From an uncultured Neisseria sp. (GTDB lineage Bacteria > Pseudomonadota > Gammaproteobacteria > Burkholderiales > Neisseriaceae), in contig CAMURX010000047.1 in the NCBI GenBank assembly GCA_947097615.1, positions 1 to 11,038 of the forward strand: DNA of 11,038 nt, read 5' to 3'. This document shows, in pieces, positions 6,893-11,038 of the stretch (positions are counted from its first letter, which is position 1; each line of letters opens with the position of its first letter). Position numbers and translations under genes: made by a program. A model generated the notes under the pieces. It saw nothing but the letters and a program-made list of their open reading frames with translations, searched no databases and was not told where the DNA came from.

Positions 6893-9112
6893 TTAGAACG
6901 ACATTTTCAGGCTGCCGTAGAAGGCGCGGCCGGGTTCGTTATAGGTTTGCGCGCTGGCATTGTTGGCACTACGGTAGAGCTGTTTGTTGAACAGGTTGTT
7001 GATACCGACGCGGGCGTTGAGGTTTTTGTTGAAACGGTAGCCTGCGTTGATGCCGACCAGACCGTAGGGGCTGACGGTGTGGCTGGTCAGTTTTTCGTAG
7101 CTGTCCTTGTTGTTTTCCACAACGCCGCGCGATTGTTGCTTGCCGTAGTAGGTGACGTTCAGGGCGGCGTCGAATTTTTCGTTCGGCTGCCAGTTCAGGC
7201 TGCTGTTGACGGTGTATTTCGGAATCACCGACAGCGGGTTGCCTGTGTCTTTATTCACCGATTTGCGCATATAGGTGAAGTTGGTCGTCCATTTCAGCGT
7301 GCTGTGCAGCGGCAGGGTCAGGTTGCCTTCGAAGCCTTCCACCAAAGCCTTGCGGGCGTTCGTCCAGCGGTAGAGGTGGTTGCCCAAATCACTGATGGCG
7401 ACAGGTTCGTTGCCGGCAACGATTTTGTTGCGGTAGTCGTTGTGGAAGTAGGCCAGCGATGCCAGATAGCCGTTGCGGGCGAAATCGAAGCCGATTTCTT
7501 TGTTCAGGCTGGTTTCGGGTTTCAGGTTTTCGTTGCCGATCAGGTAGCAGCGGATGGTGCTGGGTGTGCCGACTTTACATCCTTGGCCGCGCGTGTAAAG
7601 GATGTAGTTGGGGTTGCTCTGATACAGGTTGGGCGCTTTATAGGCGCGGGCGACGCCGCCTTTGATGTTCCAGCCGTCGCCGATTTTCTGCACGAAGTTG
7701 AGTGCGGGGCTCCAGTTGCCGCCCGATTTGCTGTTGTGGTCGAAACGCAGGGCGGGAATCAGCTGGGTGCCGCTGCCGAAGTTGATGTGGTCTTCGACAT
7801 ACAGGGCGAAGTTTTTCTGGCTGTTTCTGCTCGCGCGGTTGGTGCCCAATCCTGCGAAGACGTCGGTTTTGCCTTGGTCGGTAAAGCCCTGTGTCATCGA
7901 ACTTTGGTCGTCGAGTTGGTCGCGGATATATTCCGTGCCGACGGTAACGACATGATTTCCGCCCAGTTTGAACGGGATATTGGCTTCGGCGGCGAATCGG
8001 CCGGTTTTCAGGGTGCTTTCGGTAAAGCGTTTGGGCGACTGGTATTGGCCTTCGGGGCCGCCCATCAGGCCTTCCACCAAATGTTCGTTTTCGGTGCGGT
8101 CGAATTGGGCAACGATTTTGGTGTCGCCCCAGCTCCAAACGCCTTCGTGGGTCAGCGCGTTGCTGATGCGTTTGAGGCGGGCGGTTTCTTCGCCGTAGAG
8201 CGATTTGGTGAAGTCGTTGGGGTTGTTGTTCTGGTTGTCGCCAGCGTAGATATTGCCCTGACGGCTGTACATGGTGTCCCAAGTCAGTGTTTGTTCGGGC
8301 GTGATGCGCCAGGCGAGGCGGCTGGCGAGGTCGCGGTTGCGTACGCCGTCGCGGCCTGCGCCGAGTGTTTCGCTGCGCACCAGACGCGGCCCGCGTTGGA
8401 CGTAGCTGACCACGGTCGGGTTGATGTCCGCCGCGTCGGCGTCGGTTTTGTTCAGGCTGCCGTAGAGGCGGAAGCCGACTTTGTCTTGGACAACGGGGCC
8501 GCTGACGTTAAAGCCAATGCGGTTGGTTTTGCCTTCTTTGCTGTCTTGCGGGCGGTTGGTAAACAGGTTCAGCGAGCCGTGCCATTCGCTGCTGACTTTT
8601 TTGGTGACGATGTTCACCACGCCGCCGGCCGCGCCTGAGCCGTAGCGGGCGGCTGCCGGGCCGCGCAGCACGCTGATGGATTCGATTTCTTCGGGCGGCA
8701 CCCAGTTGCTGTCGCCGCGCGTGTTGCGCTCGCCGCGCCAGCTGTAGCGCTCGGCGTTGCGCGAGGTGACGGGGCGGCCGTCGATCAGGATTAAGGTGTT
8801 TTCCGGACCCATGCCGCGGATGTCGATCTGGCGTTTGTTGCCGCGCTCGCCCGAGGCGGTGTTGCCGGTGAGGTTGGCGCCTGGCATGGTGCGCACGATG
8901 TCGGAGATGTCGTTGACCGCAGGGCGAGTTTCCAAATCTTTAGCGGTGATGCGCGACACGCCCAGCGATTGTTGCAGCTGGCGCTGGGCGCTGACATAGA
9001 CGGTTTCCAGTTCGCCGCCTTCGTCAGCGGCGGTGTCGGCCTGCGCAAAAGCGGCGGCAAGCGCCAGCGGCAGCACGGCCAGGGCGGAACGGGGGAAAGA
9101 ATGGTGTTTCAT
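6893..9112 (-). CDS. fepA: FepA-family TonB-dependent ferric enterobactin receptor
   Basis: Outer membrane receptor, 739 residues (E. coli FepA about 746), predicted to import ferric catecholate siderophores using TonB energy. The signal peptide is about 1-25, with cleavage likely after AQA. The TonB box region is LETVYVSA (35-42). The plug carries the FepA signature IDIRGMGPENTLILIDG (96-112), WRGERNTRGD and VLRGPAAARYGSGAAGGVVN. The barrel includes SRQGNIYAGDNQN and a close cysteine pair (GCKVG...IRCYLIG) where FepA has its loop disulfide, and the last residue is Phe, as in outer membrane barrels. The plug fits FepA/PfeA/BfeA and not neisserial FetA. AAGGAG stands 7 nt before ATG 9112. No siderophore genes are adjacent, so it probably uses siderophores made by others. 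Exact ligand uncertain. Confidence 0.93.
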   Translation of the reverse strand: MKHHSFPRSALAVLPLALAAAFAQADTAADEGGELETVYVSAQRQLQQSLGVSRITAKDLETRPAVNDISDIVRTMPGANLTGNTASGERGNKRQIDIRGMGPENTLILIDGRPVTSRNAERYSWRGERNTRGDSNWVPPEEIESISVLRGPAAARYGSGAAGGVVNIVTKKVSSEWHGSLNLFTNRPQDSKEGKTNRIGFNVSGPVVQDKVGFRLYGSLNKTDADAADINPTVVSYVQRGPRLVRSETLGAGRDGVRNRDLASRLAWRITPEQTLTWDTMYSRQGNIYAGDNQNNNPNDFTKSLYGEETARLKRISNALTHEGVWSWGDTKIVAQFDRTENEHLVEGLMGGPEGQYQSPKRFTESTLKTGRFAAEANIPFKLGGNHVVTVGTEYIRDQLDDQSSMTQGFTDQGKTDVFAGLGTNRASRNSQKNFALYVEDHINFGSGTQLIPALRFDHNSKSGGNWSPALNFVQKIGDGWNIKGGVARAYKAPNLYQSNPNYILYTRGQGCKVGTPSTIRCYLIGNENLKPETSLNKEIGFDFARNGYLASLAYFHNDYRNKIVAGNEPVAISDLGNHLYRWTNARKALVEGFEGNLTLPLHSTLKWTTNFTYMRKSVNKDTGNPLSVIPKYTVNSSLNWQPNEKFDAALNVTYYGKQQSRGVVENNKDSYEKLTSHTVSPYGLVGINAGYRFNKNLNARVGINNLFNKQLYRSANNASAQTYNEPGRAFYGSLKMSF

Positions 9113-9132
9113 CGGAGCTCCTTAAAATATTA

Positions 9133-9150
9133 TGTAAAGCAAAATTTACA
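9133..9150. promoter_or_regulatory. Operator-like dyad in the fepA leader
   Basis: TGTAAA-GCAAAA-TTTACA is a perfect 6-bp inverted repeat with a 6-bp spacer, lying between the predicted transcription start and the fepA ribosome site. A repressor bound here would block transcription. It does not read as a good Fur 7-1-7 box, though the surrounding TTTACATAATATTTT is AT-rich. The binding protein is unknown. Confidence 0.45.
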
Positions 9151-9157
9151 AAGACGG

Positions 9158-9187
9158 ACTATAAAGGACAGGCAGCGCCGCTGCCAA
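9158..9187 (-). promoter_or_regulatory. Promoter of fepA
   Basis: On the minus strand TTGGCA (9182-9187) and TATAGT (9158-9163) are separated by 18 nt; each matches its sigma-70 consensus at 5 of 6. This gives a leader of about 38 nt before ATG 9112. Confidence 0.65.
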
Positions 9188-9240
9188 CCAAAACAGGAAC
9201 AAATCACATTATTTCCCCCTGCTGTCGGCAGAATGCAACA

Positions 9241-9252
9241 AGGCCGTCTGAA
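9241..9252 (+). repeat. DNA uptake sequence between fepA and the lipoprotein gene
   Basis: Exact AGGCCGTCTGAA, single copy without a paired inverted partner, in the divergent intergenic region. Confidence 0.9.
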
Positions 9253-9302
9253 ACGGCATACGCGGGAAAGCGGCCGCGCCGCGCCATGGCAAACGGATTA
9301 TT

Positions 9303-9311
9303 TGCTATACT
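9303..9311 (+). promoter_or_regulatory. Extended -10 promoter of the lipoprotein gene
   Basis: TGCTATACT combines an extended -10 TG with TATACT (5 of 6). No good -35 is seen 17 nt upstream, which is common for extended -10 promoters. Transcription would begin near 9318, so the in-frame ATG at 9286 lies upstream of the transcript start and cannot be the start codon. Confidence 0.6.
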
Positions 9312-9351
9312 CCTCGCTCTGCAAACGACATACTCTATGGAAAACACCGTC

Positions 9352-9930
9352 ATGAACATCCGATCCGCCGCCCTCGCTGCCGCCGTCCTCCTCGCGCTGG
9401 CCGCCTGCGACACCAAAGTCAATAACCCGCAATCCGCCGACGCGCCTGCTGCCGCTTCCGAAGCAGCCTCCGAAGCGCCCGCTCCCGCCGCCTCGGCACA
9501 AACGCTCACCAGCCGCGACGGCGCGGTCAGCATTGCCGTTACCGGCAATTTCCAAGACCAAAGCGGCAACGCCGGGCTGCTGCCCGAAGGCACCAGCGCC
9601 GAAGAAGTGACGCTGCTGCAACGCGACGAAGACGCTGACATCACGCTCTCGGTTATCGATTTGGGCAAACCCGCCAAACCCGCCAAAGAATACTATGCCG
9701 GTTTGACAAGCGCCTTGCAGGCGGCGGGTTTGGCCGACCTGAAAGCGGGCGCGGCCACCGAAAACCGCATGGACTATTCCTTCACCCAGGCCGACGGCAG
9801 CAGCGAAAACTGCATCGCCATCTACCATCCCGAAAATCTCTACACCGTCTGCGCCAACAGCGCCACCGCGGGCAACGCCCGTCTGGCCGAAGCGCTCAAA
9901 GACGTGAAGCTGCTGAAAAAGGCCATGTAA
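9352..9930 (+). CDS. Putative lipoprotein of unknown function
   Basis: I do not recognise the family. With the start at ATG 9352 the protein has 192 residues: a lipoprotein signal peptide with lipobox LAAC (lipidated Cys19), an Ala/Ser/Glu/Pro-rich tether (about 26-48) and a compact domain (about 50-192) that looks mixed alpha/beta. Two cysteines 13 residues apart (NCIAI...TVCAN) could form a disulfide. Asp follows the lipidated Cys; in E. coli this favours inner membrane retention, but the rule may not hold in Neisseria. ATG 9337 would add five residues (MENTV) before the signal; 9352 gives the more usual signal length and has GGA about 10 nt upstream. The stop codon shares its last A with an uptake sequence. 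The gene is alone between two promoters and a terminator. Confidence 0.8.
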   Translation: MNIRSAALAAAVLLALAACDTKVNNPQSADAPAAASEAASEAPAPAASAQTLTSRDGAVSIAVTGNFQDQSGNAGLLPEGTSAEEVTLLQRDEDADITLSVIDLGKPAKPAKEYYAGLTSALQAAGLADLKAGAATENRMDYSFTQADGSSENCIAIYHPENLYTVCANSATAGNARLAEALKDVKLLKKAM

Positions 9931-9941
9931 GGCCGTCTGAA
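9930..9941 (+). repeat. DNA uptake sequence overlapping the lipoprotein stop codon
   Basis: Exact AGGCCGTCTGAA whose first A is the last base of the TAA stop. It is followed 8 nt later by a second copy in the same orientation. Confidence 0.9.
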
Positions 9942-9946
9942 ACGCC

Positions 9947-9982
9947 AAAAGGCCGTCTGAAAAGTTTTCAGACGGCCTTTTT
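9947..9982. terminator. DUS inverted pair, bidirectional terminator
   Basis: Uptake sequences at 9950-9961 and 9967-9978 form a near-continuous palindrome: 17-nt arms at 9947-9963 and 9965-9981 around one central G, so the inner A/T pairs must open to give a loop. A T run follows on the plus strand and four A lead it, so it can serve both the lipoprotein gene and the convergent gene at 10007. Confidence 0.9.
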
Positions 9983-10006
9983 GTCTTTGCGTACGGATGC
10001 GGGTTC

Positions 10007-10798
10007 TTACAAAAAGCCGATAATCAGCGACGTCATGGACAGCGATTTGCCGACGATTTCGTCGTTGAAAAATTCCAGCGGCTCTTTTTCGCCGCGCAGG
10101 GCGAGGGCGTAGAGCAAGGGATAGAAGCAGCGGCGGTCGTGCAGCGCCTGACGGATGGCGACGGGGTAGTTTTCCTCGTCGAGTAGGCGCTCGTAACGGC
10201 GGCCGCTTGCCCATTTGTTAATCAGCTCGCGCGCCAGATCCGCCCACGGATAGGCGTTGCCCGGGCGGTCGGGGTGCTGCCAGTCCTGCAACTGCGGATT
10301 GGAAACGGTGTGGCCGGTGGCGACAACAAGCACGCCTTCTTTACGCAGCGGCGCGAGTTTGGCGGCCAAATCGAAATGTCCCTGCGCGTTCAGACGGCGG
10401 TCGAGGCTGAGTTGGACGACGGGAACGGAAGCGTCGGGAACCAGGCGTTTGAGCACCGTCCATGCGCCGTGGTCGATGCCGCGCTGCGTGTCGGCCTCCG
10501 CCCCCAGCAGCGTGCAGACGCGTTCGGCCAGCTCCGGGCTGCCTGCGGCGGGATAGCGGACTTCGTACAGCTCGGGCGGGAAGCCCGAAAAATCGTGCAG
10601 GGTGGGCGGCTCGGCGGCGGCGGTGACGCGGCTGCCTTCCGTTACCCATTGCGAAGAAACGCACAGCACGGCGCGGATTTCGCCGTCGAACTCGTCGAGC
10701 AGCTCGTCGCCGTAGTTTTGCCACTCTTCCGTGTAGGCATTGTCGCGCACGGCATTGAGCGGGCTGCCGTGGGCAACGAAGAGTACGGGCAGTTTCAT
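10007..10798 (-). CDS. ygiD: YgiD-like (4,5-DOPA extradiol dioxygenase / LigB) homologue with altered metal site
   Basis: Class III extradiol ring-cleavage dioxygenase fold, 263 residues, full length for YgiD. Shared features are AHGSPLNA (9-16), PPTLHDFSGFP (64-74), YPAAGSPELA, IDHGAW (108-113), VPVVQLSLD (125-133), YPWA, YPLLYALA and the C-terminal SLSM. Compared with the E. coli YgiD sequence as I recall it, only the first metal ligand (His10) is kept. SAHW is SSQW (Gln50), VVHN is TVSN (Ser166) and EHYLPLLY is RCFYPLLY (Cys224 or Phe225), while a new His163 appears. The catalytic-region His110 is kept. It may therefore have lost ring cleavage or bind metal differently. AGGAGA precedes ATG 10798 at normal spacing. 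Family assignment is firm, activity is not. Confidence 0.85.
   Translation of the reverse strand: MKLPVLFVAHGSPLNAVRDNAYTEEWQNYGDELLDEFDGEIRAVLCVSSQWVTEGSRVTAAAEPPTLHDFSGFPPELYEVRYPAAGSPELAERVCTLLGAEADTQRGIDHGAWTVLKRLVPDASVPVVQLSLDRRLNAQGHFDLAAKLAPLRKEGVLVVATGHTVSNPQLQDWQHPDRPGNAYPWADLARELINKWASGRRYERLLDEENYPVAIRQALHDRRCFYPLLYALALRGEKEPLEFFNDEIVGKSLSMTSLIIGFL
10389..10398 (-). repeat. Core DNA uptake sequence inside the ygiD-like gene
   Basis: GCCGTCTGAA on the minus strand, 10-base core only (preceded by CC, not AG), read in frame within RRLNA (residues 134-138). Confidence 0.75.
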
Positions 10799-10825
10799 AA
10801 CATTCTCCTGTACGAAGGGGCGCAG

Positions 10826-10854
10826 ATGATAGGCTGCGGCGGCGGTTTGGGCAA
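10826..10854 (-). promoter_or_regulatory. Promoter of the ygiD-like gene
   Basis: On the minus strand TTGCCC (10849-10854, 4 of 6) and TATCAT (10826-10831, 5 of 6) are 17 nt apart, giving a leader of about 20 nt before ATG 10798. The promoter is independent of the Correia repeat further upstream. Confidence 0.6.
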
Positions 10855-10863
10855 GCGCGCGCT

Positions 10864-10875
10864 TTCAGACGGCCT
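10864..10875 (-). repeat. DNA uptake sequence upstream of the ygiD-like gene
   Basis: Exact AGGCCGTCTGAA on the minus strand, single, 11 bases from the edge of the Correia repeat. Confidence 0.9.
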
Positions 10876-10886
10876 GCCGCAGCCTG

Positions 10887-10992
10887 TATAGTGAGTCAAA
10901 ATAAAAAAGATACAAGGCAGCAAGCCGCAGACAGTACAGGTAGTACGACAAGGCGCAGCAACGCCGTAGATTTTTTATTTTGGCTCACTATA
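10887..10992. repeat. Correia repeat enclosed element (CREE), short form
   Basis: A 106-bp element starting TATAGTGAG and ending CTCACTATA, with 26-bp inverted ends matching at 23 positions. The inside carries the CREE core AAGCCGCAGACAGTACA and, near the right, CAACGCCGTA. The length fits the internally deleted class (about 105 bp) that lacks the central block of the roughly 155-bp class. The TATA ends fit insertion at a TA dinucleotide. CREEs are small non-autonomous elements that can supply promoters or RNase III sites. The ends differ from the TATAGTGGATTAA form that I recall from gonococcus and meningococcus. The remaining 46 bases to the window end show no clear gene, only an ATG at 11035. 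Confidence 0.93.
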
Positions 10993-11038
10993 CAATGCCG
11001 CGTTTTCCGACTGACGGCACACACGAAAGACCCCATGA

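Noticed and set aside
6788..8638. 616-codon open frame on the plus strand opposite fepA
   Set aside because: It runs through the IS end and a DUS hairpin, its product is Val/Ala/Gly-rich low complexity without motifs, and the minus strand has a full FepA signature. It is a GC-driven shadow.
9286..9351. Earlier in-frame ATG for the lipoprotein
   Set aside because: It lies upstream of the extended -10 box and would bury the lipoprotein signal inside the protein.
11035..11038. ATG at the right edge as a gene start
   Set aside because: Only four bases are visible and the upstream GAAAGA is a weak ribosome site; it cannot be judged from this window.
1..11038. CRISPR arrays, tRNA or rRNA genes, toxin-antitoxin or phage defence genes
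   Set aside because: No regularly spaced repeats, cloverleaf-like segments or matching proteins were seen. The repeated elements are all DUS, CREE or IS ends.

Overview
The window comes from a Neisseria, most likely a commensal species and not the gonococcus/meningococcus/lactamica group. The evidence is fourteen exact copies of the 12-mer DNA uptake sequence (DUS) AGGCCGTCTGAA, which is the AG dialect and not the AT dialect of the pathogens, together with a Correia repeat (CREE) and proteins of neisserial type. Dialect and organism names are from memory of the literature; no database was searched.

Layout. 1-155 has no gene, only an imperfect direct repeat at the edge. 190-1947 (-) is an M61-family metallopeptidase with a PDZ-like C-terminus, followed by a DUS hairpin. 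1948-2289 is a divergent regulatory region with a near-consensus FNR box placed correctly over a -10 box, then a leader of about 250 nt. 2290-5955 (+) is a complete ccoN-ccoO-ccoQ-ccoP operon for cbb3 cytochrome c oxidase, with a tri-heme CcoP, closed by an ordinary intrinsic terminator and a DUS hairpin. 6115-6827 is an internally deleted insertion sequence (transposase on the - strand, IS256-like variant with an N-terminal zinc ribbon) that keeps perfect 28-bp terminal inverted repeats. 6893-9112 (-) is a FepA-type ferric enterobactin receptor with promoter, operator-like dyad and DUS terminator. 9352-9930 (+) is a small lipoprotein of unknown function. 10007-10798 (-) is a YgiD/LigB-type dioxygenase homologue in which three of the four expected metal ligands appear to be replaced. 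10887-10992 is a short-form CREE.

How the parts relate. The cco operon is the respiratory core: CcoN reduces oxygen, CcoO and CcoP carry electrons in, and CcoQ is the small accessory subunit. The FNR box suggests the operon is induced as oxygen falls. The FepA-like receptor is an independent iron-acquisition unit. The other genes show no obvious shared pathway. Convergent genes are separated by DUS inverted pairs that double as terminators.

I see no convincing wholly new multi-gene system. The items most worth a second look are the altered metal site of the YgiD homologue, the FNR-type promoter of cco, the gutted IS with intact ends, the dyad in front of fepA and the divergent CREE.
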